From contig OW240916.1 in assembly GCA_933207985.1 (NCBI GenBank), positions 131,949,464 to 132,013,463 on the forward strand: a stretch of 64,000 bases of DNA, written 5' to 3'. The stretch comes from Pelobates cultripes. Its lineage: Eukaryota; Chordata; Amphibia; Anura; Pelobatidae. Positions 24,509 to 35,286 of this stretch are shown in pieces. The position numbers and the translations under genes are program-made. A model generated the notes under the pieces. The model was given only the letters and a program-made list of their open reading frames with translations, was not told the origin of the DNA and did no database searches. Positions within the stretch are counted from its first letter, which is position 1. Each line of letters starts with the position of its first letter.

Positions 24509-24945
24509 TTAAAGGAACACTTTAGGAAAAACACTGTTAGAAATATGAAGATGAATTCCTAGCAATGTGTTCATCTGCTCCTCCCTCCCCCCCACCAGTG
24601 ATATAAAGGGTTATATAGCATGTAAAGGGATTCCCCTGCCAAGGTCACTTGGACCACCTGCTCCGTTGTCAGCAGATGAGGGGACCTAATGTACAAGGGC
24701 TGCAAGTGCATTAGGCCATCCCCATAGGGAAGCATTGCCTTAGTGATTTCTTATGCTGTGTTCTCTGATGCTGCAGCGCATGAGGACGTCCACCATCGTT
24801 TCATGGAGTCAAACTCCACGAGACTCCAGGAAGTGCCTCTAGTGGCTATCTGGTAGAGGCATTCTTAGTAAACATTGCAGTTATTCTAAGCTGCAGGGTT
24901 AAAGGAACAGAGATAAAGTGGTCTGGGTGCATAGATTCAGTCACA
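24509..24945. mobile_element. TTAA-type MITE related to the 37675 family
   Basis: Left end TTAAAGGAACACTTTAGG at 24509. The interior contains GCCTCTAGTGGCTATC and ACATTGCAGTTATTCTAAGC before GGGTTAAAGGAAC at 24897. GTGGTCTGGGTGCAT near 24920 is a terminal module of the multi-hairpin family. The right end is diffuse. Confidence 0.6.
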
Positions 24946-25228
24946 CATTTTTTTTTTTAAAGTGTTCAATTGTCATAATTTAATCCTACGTTACAGAAAA
25001 TAGATAGCAAAATAAACATATATGCTGGATTGTTATAGGGATGCACCCTAAAAATACACAAATCAAAAACCATAGCATCAAAAACATTGGAAGAAAATAC
25101 GGTAGTAATTTCATTAAATGGAAAACTGTGCCCAAAATGCATATTGAAAAACATATGCATGCAGTAAAGTTAATGCAAACATTTCCTAAGCCAATCAACA
25201 CCAATCAAATTCTTCTTGTCGAGAAACA

Positions 25229-25692
25229 TTAAAGGACCACTATAGTGCCAGGAAAACATACTCGTTTTCCTGGCACTATAGTGCCCTGAGTGGCGCTGAG
25301 GGGGGGGAGGAAGGGGTTAAACGTACCTCTTTCTCCAGCGCCGGGCGGGAAGCTCTCCTCCTCCTCTCCGCCTCCTCTCCTCCTCTTCGGCTGAATGCGC
25401 ATGCGCAGCAAGAGCTGCGCGCGCATTCAGCCAGTCTCATAGGAAAGCATTTACAATGCTCTCCTATGGACGCTGGCGTCTTCTCACTGTGATTTTCACA
25501 GTGAGAAGTACGCAAGCGCCTCTCGCGGCTGTCAAGAGACAGCCACTAGAGGCTGGATTAATCCTATTATAAACATAGCAGTTTTTCCAAAACTGCTATG
25601 TTTATAAAAAAAAGGGTTAACTCTAGCTGGACCTGGCACCCAGACCACTTCATTAAGCTGAAGTGGTCTGGGTGCCTATAGTGGTCCTTTAA
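25229..25692 (+). mobile_element. Multi-hairpin TTAA MITE (T2-like), copy 1
   Basis: 464 bp from TTAA to TTAA. The left end TTAAAGGACCACTATAG has its inverse CTATAGTGGTCCTTTAA on the right. Between the ends lie consecutive inverted repeats: GCCAGGAAAAC/GTTTTCCTGGC, GAATGCGC...GCGCATTC, AGGAAAGCATTT with its inverse, TCTCACTGTGA/TCACAGTGAGA, GGCTGTC/GACAGCC, AAACATAGCAGTTTT/AAAACTGCTATGTTT, and CACCCAGACCACTTC/GAAGTGGTCTGGGTG. TTAA-flanked ends with TTAAAGG match the T2 MITE group known from Xenopus and are also compatible with piggyBac-type mobilisation. It has no coding capacity. Confidence 0.92.
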
Positions 25693-25841
25693 GAACAAAT
25701 CCCCACTCTGTAGACTCTTATAAAAATAGAGGAGTGTTATTCACATTTAGGAATTCATATTAAAAAATAAATATTAAGGCTGTATTGGTTGAAGTGCTGT
25801 TTTTAAGTATTCATTTTATATATCCATTAAAATGGTGACTA

Positions 25842-27404
25842 CGGGGAGTGCAGAATTATTAGGCAAGTTGTATTTTTGAGGATTAATTTTATTATTGAAC
25901 AACAACCATGTTCTCAATGAACCCAAAAAACTCATTAATATCAAAGCTGAATATTTTTGGAAGTAGTTTTTAGTTTGTTTTTAGTTTTAGCTATGTTAGG
26001 GGGATATCTGTGTGTGCAGGTGACTATTACTGTGCATAATTATTAGGCAACTTAACAAAAAACAAATATATACCCATTTAAATTATTTATTATTACCAGT
26101 GAAACCAATATAACATCTCAACATTCACAAATATACATTTCTGACATTCAAAAACAAAACAAAAACAAATCAGTGACCAATATAGCCACCTTTCTTTGCA
26201 AGGACACTCAAAAGCCTGCCATCCATGGATTCTGTCAGTGTTTTGATCTGTTCACCATCAACATTGCGTGCAGCAGCAACCACAGCCTCCCAGACACTGT
26301 TCAGAGAGGTGTACTGTTTTCCCTCCTTGTAAATCTCACATTTGATGATGGACCACAGGTTCTCAATGGGGTTCAGATCAGGTGAACAAGGAGGCCATGT
26401 CATTAGATTTTCTTCTTTTATACCCTTTCTTGCCAGCCACGCTGTGGAGTACTTGGACGCGTGTGATGGAGCATTGTCCTGCATGAAAATCATGTTTTTC
26501 TTGAAGGATGCAGACTTCTTTCTGTACCACTGCTTGAAGAAGGTGTCTTCCAGGAACTGGCAGTAGGACTGGGAGTTGAGCTTGACTCCATCCTCAACCC
26601 GAAAAGGCCCCACAAGCTCATCTTTGATGATACCAGCCCAAACCAGTACTCCACCTCCACCTTGCTGGCGTCTGAGTCGGACTGGAGCTCTCTGCCCTTT
26701 ACCAATCCAGCCACGGGCCCATCCATCTGGCCCATCAAGACTCACTCTCATTTCATCAGTCCATAAAACCTTAGAAAAATCAGTCTTGAGATATTTCTTG
26801 GCCCAGTCTTGACGTTTCAGCTTGTGTGTCTTGTTCAGTGGTGGTCGTCTTTCAGCCTTTCTTATCTTGGCCATGTCTCTGAGTATTGCACACCTTGTGC
26901 TTTTGGGCACTCCAGTGATGTTACAGCTCTGAAATATGGCCAAACTGGTGGCAAGTGGCATCGTAGCAGCTGCACGCTTGACTTTTCTCAGTTCATGGGC
27001 AGTTATTTTGCACCTTGGTTTTTCCACACGCTTCTTGCGACCCTGTTGACTATTTTGAATGAAACGCTTGATTGTTCGATGATCACGCTTCAGAAGCTTT
27101 GCAATTTTAAGAGTGCTGCATCCCTCTGCAAGATATCTCACTATTTTTGACTTTTCTGAGCCTGTCAAGTCCTTCTTTTGACCCATTTTGCCAAAGGAAA
27201 GGAAGTTGCCTAATAATTATGCACACCTGATATAGGGTGTTGATGTCATTAGACCACACCCCTTCTCATTACAGAGATGCACATCACCTAATATGCTTAA
27301 TTGGTAGTAGGCTTTCGAGCCTATACAGCTTGGAGTAAGACAACATGCATAAAGAGGATGATGTGGTCAAAATACTCATTTGCCTAATAATTCTGCACTC
27401 GCTG
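25842..27404 (-). mobile_element. Full-length Tc1/mariner (DD37E) transposon with IR/DR ends
   Basis: 1,563-bp element flanked by TA on both sides (25840-25841 and 27405-27406), the Tc1/mariner target duplication. The outer terminal repeats share GAGTGCAGAATTATTAGGC in inverted orientation at 25846 and near 27400. A second, inner pair carries TGTGCATAATTATTAGGCAA at 26031-26050 and its inverse at about 27206-27225. This is the IR/DR arrangement with two transposase sites per end. Between them lies one intact transposase gene on the minus strand. Both termini, both inner sites and the gene are intact by eye, so the copy is young. It sits in antisense orientation within the GLIS3 intron. Confidence 0.95.
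26170..27186 (-). CDS. Tc1-like transposase, DD37E, 338 residues, apparently intact
   Basis: Cut-and-paste DNA transposase that binds the element's terminal repeats and integrates at TA. The ATG is at 27186 on the minus strand, about 20 bases inside the inner right repeat, and the frame runs without a stop for 338 codons, the usual length for the family. Residues 1-45 form a first helix-turn-helix (EKSKIVRYLAEG, then STLKIAKLLKRDHRTIKRF). Basic residues follow at 50-60 (RKKRVEKPRCK), then a second DNA-binding helical region at about 62-110, and a basic stretch at 109-125 that could be a nuclear signal. The catalytic triad is Asp144 (LWTDEM), Asp237 (MQDNAPSHAS) and Glu275 (SPDLNPIENLWS). There are 37 residues between the last two, so it is DD37E rather than the common DD34E. 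A glycine-rich box (QQGGGGVLVWAG, 174-185) is present. No key residue is missing, so the enzyme may be active, but that is inference. Confidence 0.95.
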   Translation of the reverse strand: MGQKKDLTGSEKSKIVRYLAEGCSTLKIAKLLKRDHRTIKRFIQNSQQGRKKRVEKPRCKITAHELRKVKRAAATMPLATSLAIFQSCNITGVPKSTRCAILRDMAKIRKAERRPPLNKTHKLKRQDWAKKYLKTDFSKVLWTDEMRVSLDGPDGWARGWIGKGQRAPVRLRRQQGGGGVLVWAGIIKDELVGPFRVEDGVKLNSQSYCQFLEDTFFKQWYRKKSASFKKNMIFMQDNAPSHASKYSTAWLARKGIKEENLMTWPPCSPDLNPIENLWSIIKCEIYKEGKQYTSLNSVWEAVVAAARNVDGEQIKTLTESMDGRLLSVLAKKGGYIGH

Positions 27405-27538
27405 TATATAAATTGATTGTAAACTAAAATTCTTATCAGGATGAGGTTGATTGGAGCTATATTCCACATGAGATGTTTAGCAAGTGGTTGACTCACCATT
27501 TTATTGTATTATGTATATTTACCTCCTGCTGCATTACC

Positions 27539-27657
27539 ATTGTGGCTGCATAAACATTGTGGCTGCACATCCATTGTGGCTGCATTACCATTGTGGCTGC
27601 ATAAACATTGTGGCCGCACAAACATTGTGGCTGCACATCCATTGTGGCTGCATAACC
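27539..27657. repeat. 17-bp tandem repeat, seven units
   Basis: Units of ATTGTGGCTGCA plus a five-base spacer (TAAAC, CATCC or TTACC), spaced exactly 17 bp from 27539 to 27657. Because 17 is not a multiple of three, a stop-free unit is open in all frames. This explains the overlapping open frames on both strands. Confidence 0.95.
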
Positions 27658-28719
27658 AGTGTATGCTGCCACTTTTAGCATTGACAAATTGCTGGCTGTG
27701 TGGATAGAGTGAACCTGCAGTCTGTGCACTGTGTCTGTTGGTAACATGTGATGTGTGCTAATGCTAGACTCAATCACGGTTATTCACGAAAGTGAGACTT
27801 GTCGGGAATTCAAACTAGATCTAAAGTGATTTTCAAATTTGAGGCTAAAGTAGTTGAACTAGAAGTATAGCTGACTTGGAAACCTAAACCAATCTGGCTA
27901 TTTTGGCCTTCAGTTTGAGAATCACATTGAATACCAGACAATTAGCCCTGATGAATAAGCCTGAAAAGTTGTACAAAACGGATATTCCCAGGCATGAATA
28001 GTGTATACAGGATTGAACAAATCCCAAAAAATTGAAGAATCCAATATCAGTTATATAAAAGACCCAGGGTAAAAATTGTGTCAATAAAAATAAAATTAAT
28101 ATAACCTGGTAACAGGATGAATAGTATTCAAACTGGAATGTCTTAAACCAGATATGAATAGCTAGGAGATAAACACAAACTGCATATGCTATAATAGAGG
28201 TAAAGCTAATAAAATGAGAATGATTCCGAACTTGTCTCCCCCACTGGGGTGTATCAACTGAGATATATCTTTAATCCATAACCACCTTGATCTATATAAA
28301 ATTCTATAAAATAATGTCAGCACTAATGTAGATATCAATATAAATCTAATACTTTTAAAACCAATTCTAAAAAGGTAAAAACAATCATGAAACACTGATG
28401 ATGAAAAGATTGAATCCACCTGATCGCTGCGTGCGTTCGACAGTGGAACGCTGAAACCTCTTCTGCTTCGTTTTTTACATGCCTGTACCTCAGTCCAGGG
28501 CCGGCGCTTCCGATAAGGCAAACTAGGCAGCTGCCTAGGGCGCCATATAGGAAGGGGCGCCCTGCGCCCCCAACGCCAACACTTTAAATGCCGCAGCCGC
28601 CTGAGCGCGCTATAGAGAGCGCTCAGGCGGCTGCTGCACTGCCTCACCTCCCCTGCTGCACTTCCTGTCAGTCCCGCCGGGTTGCGGACCGGATAGGAGC
28701 TCGGCCACGCTACAGGGGA

Positions 28720-30110
28720 GGGGAGGTGAGGAGAAAAAGATGGGAGGGGGAGGAGAAGGATACTGGGGGAGAGGGGGGAGAAGGGGAGAAGGATACTGGG
28801 GAGGGGAGGAAGAAAGATTCTGGGGGAGGAGGAAGGATACTGGGGAGGAGAAGAAGGGATACTGGGGGAGAGGAGAAGGATACTGGGGGGAGGAGAAGAA
28901 AATACTGGGGGGAGAGGAGAAGGATACTGGGGGAAGGACACTGGCGGGGAGAAGACCATATGGGGAAAGGGGTGGAGGAGAAGATCCTGGGGGGAGAGGA
29001 GAAGGATACTGGGGAAAGAGAAGATTAGGGGAAGGGGAGAGGAGAAGGATAATTGGGGGAGAGGAGAAGGATACTGGGGAAGGGGAGAGAGAAGACACTG
29101 GGGGAGGAGAAGACACTGGGAGGGAGAAGATTTGCAAGGGGAAGGGGAGAGGAGAAGGACGCTGGGGAGAGGAGAAGGATGATTGGGGAGAAGGGTTATG
29201 GAAGGGGAGAGGAGAAGGATACTGGGGAGGGGAGAAGATCAGAGGGGGAAGAAGATTACGGGAGGGGAAGGAGATTACAGGGGGAGGAAGAAAATTACAG
29301 GGAGGGAGGGAGCGGCAAGATTACTGGGAGGGAGTGGGGGGGAGGAGAAGACACAGGAAGGAGGGGGTGAGAAGATTACAGGAAGGCGGAGTGAGGGAGA
29401 AGGTTACAGGAAGGAGCGGGAGAAGATTGAGGAGGGAGAAGAATAAGATTACAGGGAGGGAGGGGAGGGAGAATAAGAGAAGATTACCGGGGGGTGGGGG
29501 AGAAGAGAAGATTACGGGGGAGAAGAAGAGATTACAGGGAGGGAAGGGGGGGAGAAGAAGAGAAAATTACAGGAGGGGAGAAGATTACAGGGAGGGGGGA
29601 GAAGGGGAGAAGATTACAGGGAGGGGAGAAGGTGAGAAGATTACGGGGGTGAGAAGAAGAGAAGATTACAGGAGGGGAGAAGAAGAGAAGATTACGGGGA
29701 GAAGAAGAGATTACAGGACGGGGAGAAGAAGTGGAGAACACAGGGAGGGGAAGAAGTGGAGGAACACAGGGAGGGGGGGAATAAGAGGAGGCCAACAGGA
29801 GAAGAAGAGGAGAACACGGGTGGGAGATGAGAACACAGGGAGGGGGGGTTGAGGAGAAAATGGGGTAGGGAGAGACCACTAAAGGAGGGAGGGGGTGGTG
29901 GAGAGACCACTAGGGGAGGGGGTTGAGGAGAGACCGCTAAGGGAGGGGGGTGGAGGATAGACCACTAGGGGAGGGTGGGGGACAGAGGAGAGCAGAGACC
30001 ACTAAGGGGGAGACGAGAGAGCACTAATGGAAAGTCGGGGATAAAAGGAGACCACTAAGGGAGGTAGGGGGGAGAGGAGAGGAGAGACCACTAAGGGGCA
30101 GGGGAGATCT
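28720..30110. repeat. Purine-only GA minisatellite
   Basis: About 1.4 kb of almost pure purine on the + strand. The units vary between GGGGAGAGGAGAAGGATACT at the start, GGAGAAGATTACAGGGAGG in the middle and GAGAGACCACTAAGGGAGG at the end. This gradient of unit types shows stepwise divergence along the array. The long open frames (Gly/Glu/Arg-rich on +, Pro/Ser-rich on -) result from base composition and are not genes. Confidence 0.93.
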
Positions 30111-30169
30111 CTAAGGGATGGAAGGGAGAGCTCTATAGGACAGGGGGCAGGACAGGGAGCTCTTTCACA

Positions 30170-30172
30170 CCC

Positions 30173-30205
<33 letters not shown>

Positions 30206-30740
30206 TGCATCCCTATACACACAGAAACACAACATGCTTCCCTTACACACAGAGAAACAAATAATGCAACCCTTACACATAAAGACAATACATCCTTTGC
30301 ACATATACACAGAAACGCACAATGCATCTCTTACACACACATGCAAACACACACTGCTTCTCTTACACACACACACACACAGAAACACAATGCATCTCTT
30401 ACACACACTCAACGCACCCCTTACAGACACACACACTGCATCCCTTACATACACAGAAACACACTGCATCCCTTACATACACAGAAACACACTTTGCATC
30501 CCTTATGCATACAAACACAGATTCACACAATGCATCCCTTACACACAACAAGAAACACACAATACATCCCTTATACACAAACACTCACTGCTTTCTATCC
30601 CTTACACAAAAACACACTGCTTCCACTACATACACACTGCATCACCTACACAAACTGGTATCCCTATACACTACATTCCATAAGCACACACATTAGATCC
30701 TCTACAGTAACACATAACACATCCCCTACACACTCTACTC
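30170..30740. repeat. CA-rich minisatellite (CATCCCTTACACACA-type units)
   Basis: Begins with a (CA)n run at 30176-30204, followed by about 20 variable units of 24-32 bp with the core GCATCCCTTACACAC and AGAAACACA. It is the second array within the hAT element at 28496-31269. Open frames in several phases are repeat artefacts. Confidence 0.9.
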
Positions 30741-32294
30741 CCTGTGAGCGCATGGGTGGAACATGTAGGTGGACTTATGGGTGGGCTTTATGGGCATACT
30801 CACCGTCAGGCCCTGGGGCCCAGACCTTGAGCTATGTAAGAGGCCCCAAAAAATGGAGCTGCTTCCCGTTCTCCCAGAACATTGAATTTTGTGACCACAG
30901 TTACAAACAGCCTCCAGAGATCCTGTTCTACACCAGACCAGTGGAGCAAGACTGCAGCCAGAGCCCATCACCATCCTCATCTGATTGTAAGTAGGCAATC
31001 TAGTATATTATTAGTGACACTAATCTCTAATTTACCTCACATTAAATGGACACTATAGTCCCCAGAACCACTGCAGCTTAATAAAGTTGTTCTGGTGTCT
31101 ATAGCCGGTCCCTGCAGGCTTTTTAATGTAAACACACACTGTGTGCAGCACTGGCATTAGTTCATATGGCAGATCATATGGGTGGGGCATTGCGATGTCT
31201 GGGGGGGTAGAGGGGGGGGGGCAAATCTTTATTTTGCCTAGGGCGGCAAAAATCCTTGCACCGGCCCTGCCTCAGTCTCCTCATTAGACACGGAGGTGGT
31301 CCAACACAAAGGAAAAAAGGTTTTAATAAACAATTTTACAAAGAACGGCTGTAGGGACTACTTCAGATGAAATGGTTACGGTGCTTAGCGTGACCCTTTA
31401 GTTAAATAAAGAGAGCTGTTTTGCATTTTAAAATACCCTCAGCCTTTTGAAAACCTCTGTTGCCTTTATCACTTAACAACATAAAACACAAACACTTTAT
31501 TCAAAATGGGGAGTGTTGTAGAAGTTACATTGTGTATTAACTGGTATTCTATGCAGTTTTTTGTGAATAGTGTCACAGGTGGTTTAACTGTAGTTCTAAC
31601 ATTATTTAATATATGTCATAATGCTTGATTGTGATGTAAATGATATTACACGCATGTGTTCCAGCTGCACATGACATGCATTTTGTAATACATTTATGTT
31701 TTAGCCAATGGACCACCAAGCATGTGCCAGGCATGCCCTGTGCCCAGTCTATGCCACTTGAAACATGAGACTCATTTTGTAAAGTTTTGTTTTTGCTTAT
31801 TGTAACTTTGCAAAAGCAAAGCATTATGTTCTTTCTCTCAGATGGTTTTCTTTGATTTTTTGTCTATATTAAGAGAGTGCTAACAGATACTTTTTTGGCA
31901 TAGTCTCTGTTTTTTTTATTTTGATGTGAGTGAGGAGGCTAAAATGAAAGCTTTGCAACAAAGCAAGTATCCAGAAATAACTTACTCTTTAATAATATCT
32001 CGGCACAGTTAGGGAAAGATCATCAGTGAATTTCTTGCCTCACTGACATACATGGCATTTAATATGGTAAAAACGATGTGAAATTAAGATGCATTATGAG
32101 GACACAAAATCGGTCATGTTGCCACAAGGGTATTTGTAGTTAAACTCTGCCTAAAATGAAAGATATTCATCAGGCATCTGTTACTGACAGCATTCGTATT
32201 CCACCCAAAGCTCAGGTCACTGTCTAATATATCGAATTAGAGGTAAAAAAATAAAACAAAAATAAAAAAATAATAATAATATATAAATATAGAT

Positions 32295-32337
<43 letters not shown>

Positions 32338-32904
32338 AATATATATATATATATATATATAGCTCACTTTTTCATGTGTTCTATAAGTTCATTACAAAAT
32401 AAGTAGGTTTAACTACTTATTTTAATATGTGATAATACTTAAAACTATGGCCTTAATTTAATATTTTTGTATATGCTTTTCAAAGAATTTAATATTTTTG
32501 TATAAACTTTTAAAATCATTAAATGTTTTGAAAAATATTTTAATGTTTTAATATTTTGATATTTTCTTATGTGTGATATTTTTTTAAACATTTTAATCGT
32601 TTGTAGAAATTATTTTAAAAGATGGGGCTCCAGGCTACCTGACTGACATCGGTGAGGGATAGTCTTAGCAATGTTTTACAAATGTTTGCAGTTCTAAGCC
32701 ACTGTCACAGTATCTTTTGCTATCATGCAAACTTGCAGTGGCTCTTAGAGTGACCCTTTAAGCGTGAGTTGTCAGGAAGTGAATTGTATATTTTAGGCCA
32801 TAATAGCCCGTTTTTAAACATTTGTTTTCAGCTTGATCATTTTATCCTAAATTAATAAATTCATTTTAAATTATCAAGAGTTTTCACTTTACAGATAAAC
32901 CTGA

Positions 32905-33030
32905 TTATTGTGTCTTGGAAACATAGAATGTGACGGCACATGAGAACCATTCGGCCCATGTAGTCTGCCCGATTTTCTAAATACTTTCATAAATCCCTGG
33001 CCTTGTCTTATATCTAGGATAGCCTTAAGA
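32905..33030 (+). repeat. Probable dispersed repeat (GGCCCATGTAGTCTGCCC)
   Basis: GAAACATAGAATGTGACGGC followed by ACCATTCGGCCCATGTAG and TCTGCCCGATTTT is a word combination that I recall from many amphibian loci. There is no internal structure from which to name the family. Confidence 0.4.
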
Positions 33031-33127
33031 ATTCTAGATTTAAGAAAAGCAAATGTTGTGTCACTTACAATGTTGTGTCTCACATGAGTATCACAGAGGT
33101 AGTGATTTGGTATAAATATACAACTTT

Positions 33128-33183
<56 letters not shown>

Positions 33184-33197
33184 ACAAAAAAAAATCG

Positions 33198-33358
33198 GAT
33201 CTTGTAATACTTTTTTTTATTGGACTAACAATTTTTTAATGACAAGCTTAAGGTAGTACCTCCCTTTCTCAATTCTAAAGCATTTAGAAAGGGAGGTTCT
33301 CCGGAAAGCGTGTTATTAAATAATTATCTTAGTTCAATAAAAAAAGGTATTACAAGAT
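33198..33358. repeat. Inverted repeat with poly-T/A arms followed by a GAAACGTTGG motif
   Basis: ATCTTGTAATACTTTTTTTT on the left and AAAAAAAGGTATTACAAGAT on the right, with AAAGGGAGGT and its inverse inside. Just downstream at 33389-33421 is CTGAAGAAAGTCCCGG and ACTGAAACGTTGG, the motif shared with 4641-4671 and (inverted) 39290-39326. Confidence 0.75.
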
Positions 33359-33492
33359 ACATATTTTGGTTGTCCTGTTGTTTAGCCCCTGAAGAAAGTC
33401 CCGGACTGGGACTGAAACGTTGGTCGTTTTTTAACACTATACAATAATTTTTTTTGATTTTTAAGTCCGGTGAGCCACTTCTTTTTGCTATT

Positions 33493-33534
<42 letters not shown>

Positions 33535-33587
33535 ATACAATGTTAAACAAAAATCTGCACACAGTCAAGCTATAAAACTTGTTTTTC

Positions 33588-33629
<42 letters not shown>

Positions 33630-35246
33630 TATTTTGTATATATTTTGCAATGTACTAATTGGTCCATTTTAGAGCCTTTTGGTTTGTCAGAATCCCCGAG
33701 TATTTTGCATGGATGATATTTTTACAAGCCAAACTGCCACATGATTATTGGACTGCCCAAACTAAATGTAATTTTCAAACAAAGTAAATTGGCCAAACCA
33801 AATGTTTCATAGGCTGTGAGTGCTGCAATGGCTTAGCCCAGTGCTTACACCATCTTCTTGTAATCCAGTTCCATCGATATCATAAGGAATTTTACTTTCT
33901 TATTATCCATGTAGATGTAAACAGCAGTGATAGAATGCGACCACGGGGGCTGCACTTAGCTTTTAAATACAGGTTATGTACAATACTAATAACTAAATAT
34001 GTTATCAGGAAGTGATGCCACAGGATATCTTTCAGAGTTGAAGTGCTGACCTGGAGTGGAATAAAAGTAAAAAAAAAAATCAAATACAGTATCTGAGGTA
34101 TAAACATAATAGTTGTAATGTGTCACGTTACACCCCATGAAATTAATCCCAGTTTTTCTAACATTATATCTGGCTTTGTGTTAAATAATTTTATTGTTTC
34201 AATCAGAAAGAACAGCCTCACCCACGGAGGGGAGGAAAAAACATATCACACCATAATAATGTATATGCTTGCCAATAAACATATCATCCTTCCCACGGAG
34301 TGAATGCACAACTTAAATGACTTTAGTCACGAATTTGTCATGTGAACAAAGTACATCATTAGAGATAGAGCACCATGCTACATTTTAGGTATAGCGAGTG
34401 TATATTCATTAGTTGTGTCTCCAAGAATGGTCTTCACCCAGGTTGACTCACTGCATACCAGGGCCCCAGGGGTGGCTTGGGGAAGAGAAAGAATTCGGAC
34501 TGTCCCAACCAGGACATGAACTGAACTAGAGAGTAAAAGGGATGGAAAGAGGAGGTAGAATTTGAGTGTGAGGGAGAACAGAAGAGAGAGAGAAAAGAAA
34601 GGTGGTGGAGTAGGATAGCTGCCGCCCCTGGAGCATCACATCAGGCTTTGTTCATATAACAAGATGACCAGGAAGTGAATGTATCGATTAACTGTAATAA
34701 TCTTTAAAATTCACCTTACATTTCAATTAGTATATGCCTACTAAATGTGATTTGAATATACATTAGATTAGCCCTATATGAGTAAATAAATAAACCCCCA
34801 AAATGTCCTATTTTCATGCAAATTATGAATTCGATATTATTGCACCTTTAGACAAAATACCTGCAGAATTTCCTCATGAGTGTAACTCAGTAAAGATGAT
34901 CCCAGGAATGAAAAACCCCCTTGTGGAACTTGCTGAACAACAAGGGATAAGCTTTTCTTGTGCATACTAAAACCTTAAAACTGCACAAAAGTGTCGAACA
35001 CTACCAGATTTTATACTCTGTGTCTACGATAGAATGACATGCCTTACCTTCTTTTCAGGTAACCATACCCCATCTCTCTAAATGTGGGCCACATTCCACA
35101 TGTACTATGTATATACCAGGTTAAAATAGTGGTTTATACAGACAAACGCAGCAGTTGTAATATTATTGACAAATTACTCAAAAGCAAAAAGAGAATTTGT
35201 AAGCAACACATTAAGAAAAAAAGCCTGAAAGGTGCATCATTGATGA

Positions 35247-35286
35247 GAATGGTGTTTAGAATGGTGTTTAGAATGGTGTTTAGAAT
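35247..35286. repeat. 12-bp tandem repeat
   Basis: GAATGGTGTTTA repeated three times without a mismatch, plus a partial fourth unit. Confidence 0.95.

Larger units (their letters stand above)
28496..31269. mobile_element. 2.77-kb non-autonomous hAT element with two minisatellites
   Basis: Perfect 8-bp duplication CCTCAGTC at 28488-28495 and 31270-31277. The termini are CAGGGCCGGCGC on the left and GCACCGGCCCTG on the right, and subterminal GCCTAGGGCG words occur at both ends. Contents in order: a GC hairpin at 28590-28637 (GCCGCCTGAGCGC and its inverse), a GA minisatellite at 28720-30110, a CA-rich minisatellite at 30170-30740, a unique block at 30740-31000, and a TTAA-type hairpin segment near 31033. 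There is no transposase gene. Confidence 0.93.
32302..33622. repeat. Cluster of (TA)n microsatellites
   Basis: Long TA runs at about 32308-32360, 33129-33178, 33497-33530 and 33592-33622, with (ATAA) words nearby. Four independent TA expansions occur in 1.3 kb, around the inverted repeat at 33198-33358. Confidence 0.92.

Noticed and set aside
25229..25692. Idea that the multi-hairpin unit is a structured ncRNA gene
   Set aside because: The TTAA flanks, inverted termini and several dispersed copies in both orientations identify it as a MITE. No Pol III or Pol II promoter is evident.
27539..27657. Regularly spaced repeats resembling a CRISPR array
   Set aside because: The units are 17 bp with 5-base variable parts, in a vertebrate intron. 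It is a simple tandem repeat.
28189..29879. Long open frames of 115-370 codons on both strands
   Set aside because: They are Gly/Glu/Arg-rich or Pro/Ser-rich translations of the GA minisatellite in the hAT element, open because the unit lacks stop words. There is no domain and no splice context.
30002..30996. Open frames up to 217 codons through the CA array
   Set aside because: Repeat-driven and overlapping in several phases. Only the last 80 codons leave the array, and these match nothing I know (kept as a low-interest finding).
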